Shown piece by piece: positions 17,901 to 26,960 of a stretch of 64,000 nt of DNA. The stretch is taken from positions 60,641-124,640 of the forward strand of contig CALUPH010000006.1 in NCBI GenBank assembly GCA_944322615.1, written 5' to 3'. The translations under genes were made by a program, and so were the position numbers. This DNA is from Candidatus Gastranaerophilales bacterium. GTDB taxonomy: Bacteria > Cyanobacteriota > Vampirovibrionia > Gastranaerophilales > Gastranaerophilaceae. Every line of letters begins with the position of its first letter. Position 1 is the first letter of the stretch. The notes beneath the pieces are model-generated. The model worked only from the letters and a program-made list of their open reading frames with translations. It searched no databases and was not told the DNA's origin.

Positions 17901-18879
17901 CTATTATGTCATCAATAGTATAATGAGGTTTCCAACCTAATATTTTTTCTGCTTTTGAATAGTCACCAATTGGATTTAATTTTTCATTTTTACGTGTAAA
18001 TTGAGGATCAATATCTATTATTAATTTTCCGGTTTTTGCATCATAAGCTTTAATATCATTACCTTCGCCTTTAAATTCAAGATCCATACCCAATTTAGAG
18101 AATACTTTTATGCAAAATTCTTTAAGACTTGTTGTTATTCCGGTTGCAAAAACGTAATCATCAGGTTTAGCTTGTTGCATTGCTAAATACATTCCTCTAA
18201 CGAAGTCTTTTGCGTGCCCCCAATCTCTTCTTACATTAATATTACCAAGTGAAAGTTTATCCTGTTTGCCTTGTTTAATTCTTACTGCTGCTTTTGTGAT
18301 TTTTCGAGTAACGAATTTTTCAGGACGTCTTTCTGATTCATGAGCAAATGCAATTCCATTTACAATATACATTCCTTGTTCTCTGTAATTTTTTGTGAGC
18401 AGAAATGCATATGCTTTTGCACAAGAATAAGGATTTATAGGTTTTATTTGAGTTTCCTCGTTTAATACGTCATCTTCAATATTTCCAAAAATATCTGATG
18501 TTAATGCTTGGTATATTTTTATTTTGTTTTGTAAACCCAACGTATTTACAACATTTATTAGTCTTAAAACACCTAATGCATTTACATTTGCAGTATATTC
18601 AGAAAAATTAGACGATAATCCTACATGTGATTGTGCTGCTAAATTATATATTTCATCAGGAGTAGATGTTTGAACAGCTCTATATAAGCTTGATTCATCT
18701 GTCATGTCGCCATATAAAATGTGAAAATTATTGTTTTTCAAAATATTTTTTATTCTGGAAAAGGAGTCTAATGAAGACATTCTAACCATTCCGTATACTT
18801 CATAGCCCTTCTCTAAAAGTAGTTCTGCTAAGTAGCTACCATCTTGTCCTGTTACTCCAGTTATTAACGCTTTTTTCAT
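17866..18879 (-). CDS. gmd: GDP-mannose 4,6-dehydratase
   Basis: Converts GDP-mannose to GDP-4-keto-6-deoxy-mannose, precursor of GDP-fucose, GDP-rhamnose or GDP-perosamine. 337 residues from the ATG at 18879, which has AAAAGGTGGTGG upstream; an in-frame extension to 18912 is unlikely. Short-chain dehydrogenase features: GVTGQDGSYLAE cofactor loop, TSDIFG with the catalytic Thr/Ser-Asp segment, YSCAK (Tyr-x3-Lys), and RRDWGHAKDFV. No second-step enzyme (fcl, rmd, per) is in the window. Overlaps the membrane gene downstream. Confidence 0.92.
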   Translation of the reverse strand: MKKALITGVTGQDGSYLAELLLEKGYEVYGMVRMSSLDSFSRIKNILKNNNFHILYGDMTDESSLYRAVQTSTPDEIYNLAAQSHVGLSSNFSEYTANVNALGVLRLINVVNTLGLQNKIKIYQALTSDIFGNIEDDVLNEETQIKPINPYSCAKAYAFLLTKNYREQGMYIVNGIAFAHESERRPEKFVTRKITKAAVRIKQGKQDKLSLGNINVRRDWGHAKDFVRGMYLAMQQAKPDDYVFATGITTSLKEFCIKVFSKLGMDLEFKGEGNDIKAYDAKTGKLIIDIDPQFTRKNEKLNPIGDYSKAEKILGWKPHYTIDDIIDEMVKRDLLEE

Positions 18880-19066
18880 ATACAACCACCACCTTTTTTT
18901 AACATAAAACATTTAAAAAAAAAAATCAAGAAAAATGTTAGTTGAAAATAGAGTTGTATATTATTTTTTTTCTTTAAATACAAAAAATTATTAAAGTTAA
19001 ACTGATATACTTCAATTTATAAAAACCTTATTCTTATAATGAAAAGTATAATGAAATTATAATTCT

Positions 19067-20083
19067 TTATAACGGTTGTTTTTCAAGTTTCTGATAAACA
19101 TATTCAATATTAGGGAAAAGCATATATTGAAGTTTATTAGTTTTTGCTTTTGAAATCCAGAATTCAGCCAGATTAAAGAAATGATTTAACAAATCTTCTT
19201 CGTAATTCATTTCATTTAAAAGTTGATTGTATACATTCAAAGCAACTTGAGTTGCTCCGTTTTTCTTTGATTGTTTTATAAATTCTTCTAATTCTTTTTC
19301 AGAATCGTTTATGCCGGGAACCATTACATATTTTGTACATAGACGTTTTGTATAATTTTTATTTTTGGATTTAGAATATTTTTTAAAATTGTGCCAAACT
19401 TTGTCAAAAGATTTAACTCCTTTAACCTTTTCGTGGCATTTCTTTGTACCTGCATCTATTGAAATCATTAGACTTATTGCATTTTCTTTTATGCCTCGTT
19501 CTATAGCTTTTGAATATTGTATATTATTTGTATGAATTATGATATTCTTAAACCCATTATCAATAAAGAAATTGATTATTTCATCAAATTTAGGGTATAA
19601 AGTTGGTTCTCCACCTGCAAAGTCTATTTCTGCATCTTTTGCTAAAACGTCATTTTGAATCATATCTTTTATAATTGCAAGCATATCATATGGTTCTTCG
19701 TATTCTTTATAATATTTCATATAATTTGGTGATTTGGGCGAGATTACTTCAGCATGTCCCAAACAATATATACAATTGGAATTACATATTTGCCATGGTG
19801 ACAATAAAATATAATGTATTTTTTTGTCATCAATAAAGTCAATATCTTTTATTTGCTGGCAATTTTGGCATTCTTTTCTTTCGCATCCATTCTTGATTGC
19901 TTCTATTTCTTTTGCTCGTTCTTCAAAGAATTTGTTCCAATTTATTTTTTCACCATCAAAAACATCATCTGATACTTTAGGCCATCCTGTTCCATTTGTT
20001 GCATTAGTGAGGGTGCAATAGGTTATACCTATTTCTTTATAATTAAAACAAATTGAAGTATTTAGATTATTGCATGCTCTCAT
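19067..20083 (-). CDS. radical SAM protein, VDKF paralogue (diverged)
   Basis: 338 residues. CQNC at 72-75, triad C100, C104, C107 (CNSNCIYC), intact AGGEP, TSI-like SIDAGTKKCHEKVKGVKSFDKV in place of the VDKF signature (15-residue match in pattern), and TKYVMVPGINDS. No clear ribosome binding site. It lies beyond gmd and ends the radical SAM island. Substrate unknown. Confidence 0.85.
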   Translation of the reverse strand: MRACNNLNTSICFNYKEIGITYCTLTNATNGTGWPKVSDDVFDGEKINWNKFFEERAKEIEAIKNGCERKECQNCQQIKDIDFIDDKKIHYILLSPWQICNSNCIYCLGHAEVISPKSPNYMKYYKEYEEPYDMLAIIKDMIQNDVLAKDAEIDFAGGEPTLYPKFDEIINFFIDNGFKNIIIHTNNIQYSKAIERGIKENAISLMISIDAGTKKCHEKVKGVKSFDKVWHNFKKYSKSKNKNYTKRLCTKYVMVPGINDSEKELEEFIKQSKKNGATQVALNVYNQLLNEMNYEEDLLNHFFNLAEFWISKAKTNKLQYMLFPNIEYVYQKLEKQPL

Positions 20084-20180
20084 AGAATGAATTTACCTAT
20101 ATTTTCTAATAATTAAATATTTTAGCATTGAATTATTATATTAAACAATTTTTTAAATATTTTCTGTGAAAAGAGAATAT

Positions 20181-21581
20181 TTAATTTTGTTTCATATGGG
20201 CAATTTTTACAACAATACCTGTTAAAGCAAATAAAGCTATTGCATTTGGAATTACCATTAAGTTGTTAAACATATCTGTAAGTTCCCAAACAAAGTCGCT
20301 TGAAATAAGGCTTCCCATCATAATAAAGGATAATGCTATTATCATATAAATTAATTCTGCTATTTTATGATGTTTTTTGCCAAAAAGATATGTAACATTT
20401 ATTTTACCGAATAAATTCCAGCTTAATATTGTTGAAAAAGCAAAGAATAATAGGCATATTGCAACAAATATTGCTCCGATTGAATTTCCGAAGATGGTTC
20501 CGAATGCAGTTTGTACCAAATTTGTTTTATTAAGAATATTCATTACTGCTTCTGTATATCCATTAAACAAAGGTCCGTCTTTTGTATATAAAGTGGAAAT
20601 AACAATAAGCGCATTTAAAGTTAATATTACAAATGTATCAACAAATACGCCAATCATAGCAACTGTACCTTGGGTATGAGGGTCTTTTACACTAGCCAAA
20701 GCATGTGCGTGCGGAGTTGAACCCATACCTGCTTCATTTGAAAAGAGTCCTCTTTTTGCACCTTGGCTTATTGCTTGTTTTAATGCATAGCCAAAACTCC
20801 CGCCCAATATGGCTTGAGGCATAAATGCATATTTGAAAATCATATAAAATGTTTCAGGTATATATTTAAGTCTTGCGCTTAAAATAATAAGTCCGCCAAT
20901 AATGAAAAATAATGCCATAAACGGAACAATTTTTTCTACTACTAATGCAAGCCTCTTTACTCCTCCAATAAATATAATTCCGCATACTATAACTAAAATT
21001 ATTCCCATAATAAAAGGTTTAATTCCAAAAGCAGTTTGCATACAACAAGCAATAGAATTTGATTGAACCATACACCCCATAAATCCAAGTGCTAAAATAA
21101 TTGCAATCGCAAAAAATCCGGCTAAAAATTTCCCGAATTTTCCTTTAAAAGCAGTAGTTATATAATATACGGGACCGCCTTTGATTTTTCCATCCGATTC
21201 AATAATTCTTGTTTTAATGGCTAATGTTGCTTCTGCATATATCGTTGCCATTCCAAAGAATGCTATAACCCACATCCAAAAAATAGCACCAGGGCCTCCA
21301 ACTAAAATAGCACCTGAAGCGCCAACAATATTACCTGTTCCTACCTGTGCAGCGATTGCTGTTGATAATGCTTGAAACGAAGTCATACTGTGCGGATGGC
21401 TTTTATCAAAAATATTAATCTCTCCAAATAAATTTTTTATCCCTTCTTTAAAACATCTTATTTGAACAAATTTCGTTTTGATGCTATACCAAACCCCAAT
21501 TCCAACAAGCATAAATACAAGGATATAATTAGATAAATATTCATTGAACTTTGCTACAAACGGATATAGTATAGCTTCCAT
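20181..21581 (-). CDS. AGCS-family Na+:alanine/glycine symporter
   Basis: 466 residues with about 10-11 membrane segments. Family marks: QALSTAIAAQVGTGNIVG near residues 70-86, GGPGAIFWMW, and the later GLFSNEAGMGSTPHAHA block that lines the substrate site. Imports small neutral amino acids with sodium. Standalone gene, divergent from the small gene at 21728. Confidence 0.9.
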   Translation of the reverse strand: MEAILYPFVAKFNEYLSNYILVFMLVGIGVWYSIKTKFVQIRCFKEGIKNLFGEINIFDKSHPHSMTSFQALSTAIAAQVGTGNIVGASGAILVGGPGAIFWMWVIAFFGMATIYAEATLAIKTRIIESDGKIKGGPVYYITTAFKGKFGKFLAGFFAIAIILALGFMGCMVQSNSIACCMQTAFGIKPFIMGIILVIVCGIIFIGGVKRLALVVEKIVPFMALFFIIGGLIILSARLKYIPETFYMIFKYAFMPQAILGGSFGYALKQAISQGAKRGLFSNEAGMGSTPHAHALASVKDPHTQGTVAMIGVFVDTFVILTLNALIVISTLYTKDGPLFNGYTEAVMNILNKTNLVQTAFGTIFGNSIGAIFVAICLLFFAFSTILSWNLFGKINVTYLFGKKHHKIAELIYMIIALSFIMMGSLISSDFVWELTDMFNNLMVIPNAIALFALTGIVVKIAHMKQN

Positions 21582-21727
21582 TTACTTTTAACCTTTTAAC
21601 TCTTTTAACATAGCAATGTTTATTATACTGAAAAAATGTTAAAATAAAAAATGAACCATATATTTTTTATTTCGTTTGTATAAATAGAAATTATTTTATT
21701 ACAAAATACCAAGTAAAGGAGATAATT

Positions 21728-22093
21728 ATGACAGACGAAAACAAAAATGTAGAAGAAATTAAAGTAGAAAATAAATGTTTCTGTAAGTCTGAAGAGTTTA
21801 AGAAATTCATAGTAGTAGCAACAGGTAGTTTTGTGGGTGTGTTTTTTGCCCTATGTTTATTTTCGGCATTGCATAGACCTCCAATACCGCATATGATGCC
21901 ATTACGTTTGGCACCTGTTCATCAACAAATAAATAATTTTGATAGAGCCCCTATTCCTCCGCATTTACAAGGAGAACCAAGACATCATGAATTTGACAAA
22001 CCACATAGACCACATAAACATTTTGCGCCTAAAGACGATAGACGAATAGAACATAATGGATCGGAAAGAATTCATCCGCAACCAATTGAATAA
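21728..22093 (+). CDS. small membrane-anchored His/Pro-rich protein
   Basis: 121 residues with AAAGGAG ribosome binding site. A charged N terminus with CFC, one membrane segment (about residues 25-47), then a tail rich in His, Pro, Arg and Asp (repeated HRPH, PPH, HH). The tail could bind metal ions. No family recognised. It is followed by a strong hairpin terminator. Confidence 0.7.
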   Translation: MTDENKNVEEIKVENKCFCKSEEFKKFIVVATGSFVGVFFALCLFSALHRPPIPHMMPLRLAPVHQQINNFDRAPIPPHLQGEPRHHEFDKPHRPHKHFAPKDDRRIEHNGSERIHPQPIE

Positions 22094-22095
22094 AA

Positions 22096-22135
22096 ATATA
22101 AAACAGGCTGAGTGTATACTCAGCCTGTTTTATAT
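22096..22135. terminator. bidirectional intrinsic terminator
   Basis: Perfect 18-base-pair stem (arms 22096-22113 and 22118-22135, core ACAGGCTGAGT) with a GTAT loop. The A/T ends give a U-tract on both strands. It separates two convergent genes. Confidence 0.88.
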
Positions 22136-22142
22136 TTTAGAA

Positions 22143-22709
22143 TTAGTTCTTTTTATATCCGCATTTTGGACAAACGCCTTCACTGTTTAATGATATTCCA
22201 CATAATGGACATCTTTCCATTGTTTTATTAACTTTGTAATCTTCTGTTGCTACATTAACACCGCTTGTAAATGTGATTTTAGAAATATTTAGTTTATCTT
22301 TTAATAGTTCGTACACGATCTTTATCATACCTTCAACGGTAAGCGTTTCTTTTGTTACAACTAACCTGCAATCAGGATAGGCTGTAGCTAATTCTGTTTT
22401 GAAGGCTTCTCCTTTCATTGTATTTTGCGGAGCTCCGTTTTTTATGCCTTGCTTTTCGTATACTTCAAGTATTGCAGGTAATAATGGGTCATCTTCTCTT
22501 AAGATAGTTGCGTGGTCAAAGTTTTTTAATACTTCCCAAGCTGTTTTTTGAATTTCATTACATGGGAAAACCATATTTACACCCATATTTACAGAGTCTT
22601 CTACTTCAATTGTTAAAGTACCGGTGTGCCCATGCAAATATTGAGCTTCCCCTTTAAATCCGTAGAATCTGTGTGCGTACTGTAAGTCAAAAGTTGTTAC
22701 TGATTTCAT
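22143..22709 (-). CDS. 6-pyruvoyl-tetrahydropterin synthase/QueD-like protein with zinc ribbon
   Basis: 188 residues. The T-fold zinc ligands are present: H13, H26, H28 (YLHGH). The Asp-His pair D65-H66 and the late TVEG Glu are kept. The catalytic Cys usual four residues before the HGH His is replaced by A22. A C-terminal CPLCG/CPKCG zinc ribbon is appended. Family members make 6-carboxy-tetrahydropterin (queuosine path) or related pterins; the missing Cys argues for a different reaction. GGAG-type ribosome binding site. Same strand as the sulfur fusion gene, 23 bases downstream of it. Confidence 0.75.
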   Translation of the reverse strand: MKSVTTFDLQYAHRFYGFKGEAQYLHGHTGTLTIEVEDSVNMGVNMVFPCNEIQKTAWEVLKNFDHATILREDDPLLPAILEVYEKQGIKNGAPQNTMKGEAFKTELATAYPDCRLVVTKETLTVEGMIKIVYELLKDKLNISKITFTSGVNVATEDYKVNKTMERCPLCGISLNSEGVCPKCGYKKN

Positions 22710-22732
22710 AATTTTTCTCCTTTTCCTTATTT

Positions 22733-25099
22733 TTATATGAATAAATTAGAATTTGAATTATTACTTTCGGCTATATATTTGGCTACACCTGCTATTTCAA
22801 CATTGTCAATTAATTCTTCTTCTTTTATACCCATAACATCCATACTCATCTTGCAGGCAATGAATTTAATTCCTTGGTTTTGGGCTTGCTTTATTAGTTC
22901 ATTTAAAGTCGAAATGTTTTTATATTTCATAACTTTTTTCATTATATACGTTCCAAGACCACCCATATTCATTTTTGATAGAGTTAACTTTTCTGCTCCT
23001 TTTGGCATCATAATTCCAAACATTTTATCTATTATGGATTTTTTCGCATTTACATTACTCTTTCTTAGAATATTCAATCCCCAAAAAGTAAAGAATAAAG
23101 TTACATCTTTGCCGCTTGCTTTTGCTCCGTTTGCAATAATGAAAGCTGCAAGTGCTTTATCTAAATCATTTGAAAAAACAATAATTGTTTGTGCATTTTT
23201 TTCATTATTTTGATTTATCTCTGATTTTCCCTTTTGTATCGTTGCTATTATTTTTTTATCTTTATTTTCTAAGTTAAGAAGTGTATTATTTGTTGAATTA
23301 CACCAAGCCTCTACGTCAGAATAAAATCCTTTATCTGTAGATGTTATCTCAAGAATTTCTCCATTGTTTATTTTCGAAATATTATCAGATAATTTCATAA
23401 TCGGACCGGGGCAAGATAAACCGCACGCATCTATTTTATGAATATTTTCTGATGATTTCACACTTGCAAATAATGGTTCTTTTTTTACCACTTTAGCTTC
23501 TTTATCTTTTTGAATTTCTTTATAAAGCTTCATTCCTGCCATTAAAGAATATACATTGTTAAATCCATTTTGTATTAGTATTCTTGATGCTAAATAACTT
23601 GTATATCCTGAATCACATACTAAAATGATTTTTTTATCTTTTGGTACTTCTTCAAGTCTGTTCCTCAATGAAGCTAATGGTATATTAACAGCGCCTTCAA
23701 TTGTTTTTGTTCTGTAACTGTCTGCTATTCTTACATCTATAATATAAGAATTTTCAATATCTTCATAATATGCGGGTTTTACAAGCCCTTTTAAAACATT
23801 ATCAGCACACATGCCGAGTATATTAACAGGATCCTTTGCGGAAGAATACGGGGGCGCGTAGCATAATTCACTATCTAATAACTCTTGTATACTACCGTTG
23901 TTTCGCATTATAGAAGCAATAACATCAATTCTTTTTTCAACGCCATCTTGTCCTACTGCTTGTACTCCAAGAATTTTTCCGTCATTATTAAATAGCAATT
24001 TATATAATGTTGATGTTGAATTTGGGTAATAACCGGCATGTGAATTGCCAAAGGTTAAAATTTTCCAATATGGAATTTGCATTCTTTTTAATAATTTTTC
24101 GTTATAACCTGAGCAAGCAACTGTATAATCAAATACTTTCAAAACAGATGTACCTTGAGACTTCTTATAGGTCGATTTTATTCCGCAAATATTATCAGCT
24201 ATAATTCTTCCTTGTCTGTTAGCCGGTCCTGCCAATGGAATTATGACATCATCATCATTAATAAAACTCTTTATTTCTACACTATCACCGCCTGCAAATA
24301 TTTCATCGTCAGATGTTTGCATATATTCGTTGACTTTTATACCCCTGTTTACTTCAAGTCTGGCATTTTTTGCAAGTGTAGTTTCAGGATTTACTCCAAT
24401 TGACAATATAACGATATCAAAAGGAATTCTTTTTCCTGAGTTTAGTTCTATTTCGTTTTCAGAAAAGCTTTTTACACCATCTGCTAAAATTAATTCTATT
24501 CCATTTGCTCTCATCTCATTTTGTGCGAAGCAAGCAATTTCGTAATCAACAGGCGTAAGTATTTGATCTGATAATTCAACTAATTTTGTTTCTATGCCAA
24601 GGTGCGCCAAATTTTCTGCCATTTCTACACCAATAAATCCGCCACCTACTACTATTGCTTTTTTCACATTATTTTCGGAAATATATTTTTTTATATTGTC
24701 CGCATCAGATAATGTTCTTAGTGTTAATATATTTCTGCTGTTTATGCCATCAATATTCGGTTTTATAGGATTTGCACCTTGCGCTAAAACTAATTTGTCA
24801 TAATAATATTTCTCATTATTTTGAGTTAAAACAAATTTTTCATTTCTGTTTATTTCTGTAACTTCTGTGTTTAATTTAACTTCTATTTTAAACATATTTC
24901 TAAACTTTTCCGGATTAGAAACAAGAATTTTTTCTCTGTCATTTATAATATCAGCGCAATAATATGGTAAGCCGCAATTTGCTATTGATACTTCATTTGT
25001 TCTTTCTAATATTGTTATTTCACAATTTTCGTCTAATCTTCTTAATCGTGTTGCACAGCTTGCGCCGCAAGCTCCACCGCCTATTATTATTACTCTCAT
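22733..25099 (-). CDS. CoA-disulfide-reductase-like/rhodanese/TusA/DsrE fusion
   Basis: 788 residues from the ATG at 25099 (GAAGG upstream); an in-frame start at 25144 is less likely. Domains in order: FAD/NAD disulfide reductase (GGGACGAS, ANCGLPY with redox C42) to about 440; rhodanese (about 450-540, active-site CDSGYTS); TusA (about 555-630, CGLSCPGP); DsrE/F-like (about 640-788). All are persulfide-handling modules, so the protein likely reduces or relays persulfide sulfur. An ArsR-type regulator is divergent, with palindromes between. Confidence 0.88.
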   Translation of the reverse strand: MRVIIIGGGACGASCATRLRRLDENCEITILERTNEVSIANCGLPYYCADIINDREKILVSNPEKFRNMFKIEVKLNTEVTEINRNEKFVLTQNNEKYYYDKLVLAQGANPIKPNIDGINSRNILTLRTLSDADNIKKYISENNVKKAIVVGGGFIGVEMAENLAHLGIETKLVELSDQILTPVDYEIACFAQNEMRANGIELILADGVKSFSENEIELNSGKRIPFDIVILSIGVNPETTLAKNARLEVNRGIKVNEYMQTSDDEIFAGGDSVEIKSFINDDDVIIPLAGPANRQGRIIADNICGIKSTYKKSQGTSVLKVFDYTVACSGYNEKLLKRMQIPYWKILTFGNSHAGYYPNSTSTLYKLLFNNDGKILGVQAVGQDGVEKRIDVIASIMRNNGSIQELLDSELCYAPPYSSAKDPVNILGMCADNVLKGLVKPAYYEDIENSYIIDVRIADSYRTKTIEGAVNIPLASLRNRLEEVPKDKKIILVCDSGYTSYLASRILIQNGFNNVYSLMAGMKLYKEIQKDKEAKVVKKEPLFASVKSSENIHKIDACGLSCPGPIMKLSDNISKINNGEILEITSTDKGFYSDVEAWCNSTNNTLLNLENKDKKIIATIQKGKSEINQNNEKNAQTIIVFSNDLDKALAAFIIANGAKASGKDVTLFFTFWGLNILRKSNVNAKKSIIDKMFGIMMPKGAEKLTLSKMNMGGLGTYIMKKVMKYKNISTLNELIKQAQNQGIKFIACKMSMDVMGIKEEELIDNVEIAGVAKYIAESNNSNSNLFI

Positions 25100-25120
25100 T
25101 TTTACCTTCTTAATTTTAGT

Positions 25121-25203
25121 ATATTCGCATATTAGCATATTCATATTATCAAAATTTTAGGACTTGGTCAATACAATATATCAATTTGACAATATTCGAA
25201 TAT
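25121..25203. promoter_or_regulatory. candidate ArsR operator region
   Basis: The gap between the divergent fusion gene and arsR-like gene carries repeated ATATTCG-type half-sites: ATATTCGCATAT at 25121-25132, GCATATTCATAT at 25135-25146, and a perfect palindrome ATATTCGAATAT at 25192-25203. AT-rich inverted repeats are usual ArsR-family targets. Confidence 0.55.
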
Positions 25204-25220
25204 CGTAATATTCTGATAAT

Positions 25221-25505
25221 ATGAAAACCAATGAAAATATTGATATCGAAGAATATGCATTAATATTTAAAGCATTAGGACATCCTACACGTTTAACTAT
25301 AGCGTATAATTTAATGAAAAAGACTGAGTGTAATGTGAATAGAATGAGCGAATGTTTAGGTATTCCTCAACCAACGGTTTCTCAGCATTTATCAATATTG
25401 AAAAGCGCAAAAGTCCTTGTAAGCCATCGTAATGGAAACCAAATTTGTTATAAAGTTGAAAATCCTAAAGTAATCAAAATATTGGAACAATTATCAGAAC
25501 AATAA
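25221..25505 (+). CDS. ArsR-family winged-helix regulator
   Basis: 94 residues. Recognition helix region PQPTVSQHLSILKSAKVL, then the wing RNGNQICYKV. Cysteines at 37, 45 and 76 could sense metal or persulfide. No Shine-Dalgarno is visible before the ATG. Its divergent partner is the persulfide fusion gene, so it probably represses that gene and itself. Sensing chemistry is inferred from context. Confidence 0.87.
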   Translation: MKTNENIDIEEYALIFKALGHPTRLTIAYNLMKKTECNVNRMSECLGIPQPTVSQHLSILKSAKVLVSHRNGNQICYKVENPKVIKILEQLSEQ

Positions 25506-25515
25506 ATTTTATTAA

Positions 25516-26118
25516 TTAATTTCTTGATGGTTTGTAGATTATTTTCCCACTTTTAACATATAAGTCTAAGACTTTTTCACCAGCTTCAGGTTCTATATTT
25601 CCATATACAATAATACCTCGTTTTTTAAATTCCTTTAACCAGTGAGGCTTAAATCCTTCATCAAAACCTGTTATTTTTTCAACTTGTTTTGAAGGTACTC
25701 CAAAATATACATTTTTTATACCTGACCACATAATTCCGCCGAGACACATCATACAAGGTTCTGCTGTTACATATATACTTAGATTGTATGGAGCTAAATC
25801 GTGTGTTCCTAAAATTCTTTCAGCTTCTTTTATTGCGTTCATTTCTGCGTGATTACTGCTACATTTTTCTGTAAGTACAGAATTGGCTGTTTTAACAATA
25901 AGGTTACCATCTTTATCATATATAGCTGCGACAAAAGGTCCATATCCCTTTTCTATTTGTATTTCTGCATCTTTTTGCAGGTCAAGTATGATTTTTTGTG
26001 CATTTTGTAATTTTTCAAAATCTATCTTATCATTTGAAAAAACTTCTGCTTCAGCCAAGTTCATTGATGCTGTAACAAGGATAAATGAAATTGTAATTAA
26101 ATAAAAAATTTTCTTCAT
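25516..26118 (-). CDS. nucleoside deaminase-like protein with signal peptide
   Basis: 200 residues. Residues 1-24 form a typical signal peptide ending AEA. The zinc deaminase motifs follow: NHAEMNA (His ligand and proton-relay Glu) and PCMMC (two Cys ligands). Guanine or cytidine/adenosine deaminases of this fold act on bases or tRNA in the cytoplasm, so an exported copy is odd. It could salvage extracellular bases or be a lipoprotein-free periplasmic enzyme. Stands alone. Confidence 0.82.
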   Translation of the reverse strand: MKKIFYLITISFILVTASMNLAEAEVFSNDKIDFEKLQNAQKIILDLQKDAEIQIEKGYGPFVAAIYDKDGNLIVKTANSVLTEKCSSNHAEMNAIKEAERILGTHDLAPYNLSIYVTAEPCMMCLGGIMWSGIKNVYFGVPSKQVEKITGFDEGFKPHWLKEFKKRGIIVYGNIEPEAGEKVLDLYVKSGKIIYKPSRN

Positions 26119-26313
26119 ATAAAAAGTATAAAATCATCATAGCAAATAATCAATATTAAAAAAAATCTTTATAGATTTCTCCATAAAGGTTATATTTGTT
26201 GGAATGATTACATTATTTTGTAAATAATGTTTAGTTTAAATGGTATCTAATGAGTAAATATTACAATTAATATTGCCCACTTGTCTATTAGCCATGTGGC
26301 TATAGTTAAAAAA

Positions 26314-26337
26314 AGAACTCCCTATTTGGGGAGTTCT
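26314..26337 (-). terminator. intrinsic terminator of lemA
   Basis: Nine-base-pair stem (AGAACTCCC 26314-26322 with GGGAGTTCT 26329-26337). Read on the minus strand it is followed by a run of eight T, just after the LemA stop. Confidence 0.85.
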
Positions 26338-26353
26338 CTTTTTAATTACTAAT

Positions 26354-26902
26354 TTAGAAAGAAACTTTTACATTTTCTCTTTGTTTGTCATCTATTTCAA
26401 ATAATTTTTCTTCTTTAAATCCAAAAACTGCGGCAATAATATTTGTTGGAAATAATTGGATAAAAGTATTAAATTCTCTTACATTTCCGTTATAGTATTT
26501 TCTTGAATTTGCTATATCTTCTTCAATTAGAGAAAGTTCCTGCATTAAGTTTGAGAAATTTTGGTTTGCTTTTAAATCAGGATAGTTTTCTGCAACTGCA
26601 ATAAGTTTTGCTAATCCAAAACCAAGTTCTGAGTTTAGATTCATCTTTTCAGCATCAGATAACCCAGAATAATTTTTATTTCTAAGTTCCGTAATTTTCT
26701 TTAGAACATCTTGTTCGTGACTAACATAACCTTTTACTGTTTCAACTAAGTTAGGAATTAAATCCCAACGTTTTTTTAGGTATACATCCATTGTAGAAAA
26801 AGCTTCTTTAATATAGTTTCTGAGCGTTATTCCTTTGTTGTATACGCCAATGATATACGATAGTAAAAGAATAATAAGTACAACAAAAATAATTACAGAC
26901 AT
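26354..26902 (-). CDS. lemA: LemA family protein
   Basis: 182 residues. One N-terminal membrane segment (about 2-20), then the helical LemA domain with KRWDLIPNLVETVKGY, YPDLKANQNF, IANSRKYYNGNVREFN and the closing FPTNIIA. Role in the family is poorly defined. Usually paired with a TPM-domain or HtpX gene; neither is here. Confidence 0.9.
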   Translation of the reverse strand: MSVIIFVVLIILLLSYIIGVYNKGITLRNYIKEAFSTMDVYLKKRWDLIPNLVETVKGYVSHEQDVLKKITELRNKNYSGLSDAEKMNLNSELGFGLAKLIAVAENYPDLKANQNFSNLMQELSLIEEDIANSRKYYNGNVREFNTFIQLFPTNIIAAVFGFKEEKLFEIDDKQRENVKVSF

Positions 26903-26960
26903 TTATACCTCCAATAATAAAATACTATGATTTTAGATTTATTATAGCATTTTTTTTTAA

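Noticed and set aside
2501..20180. RiPP precursor peptides beside the radical SAM genes
   Set aside because: The gaps are mostly under 190 bases and AT-rich. I saw no short frame with a ribosome binding site and a Cys- or Ser-rich core, so a peptide-maturation role has no direct support here.
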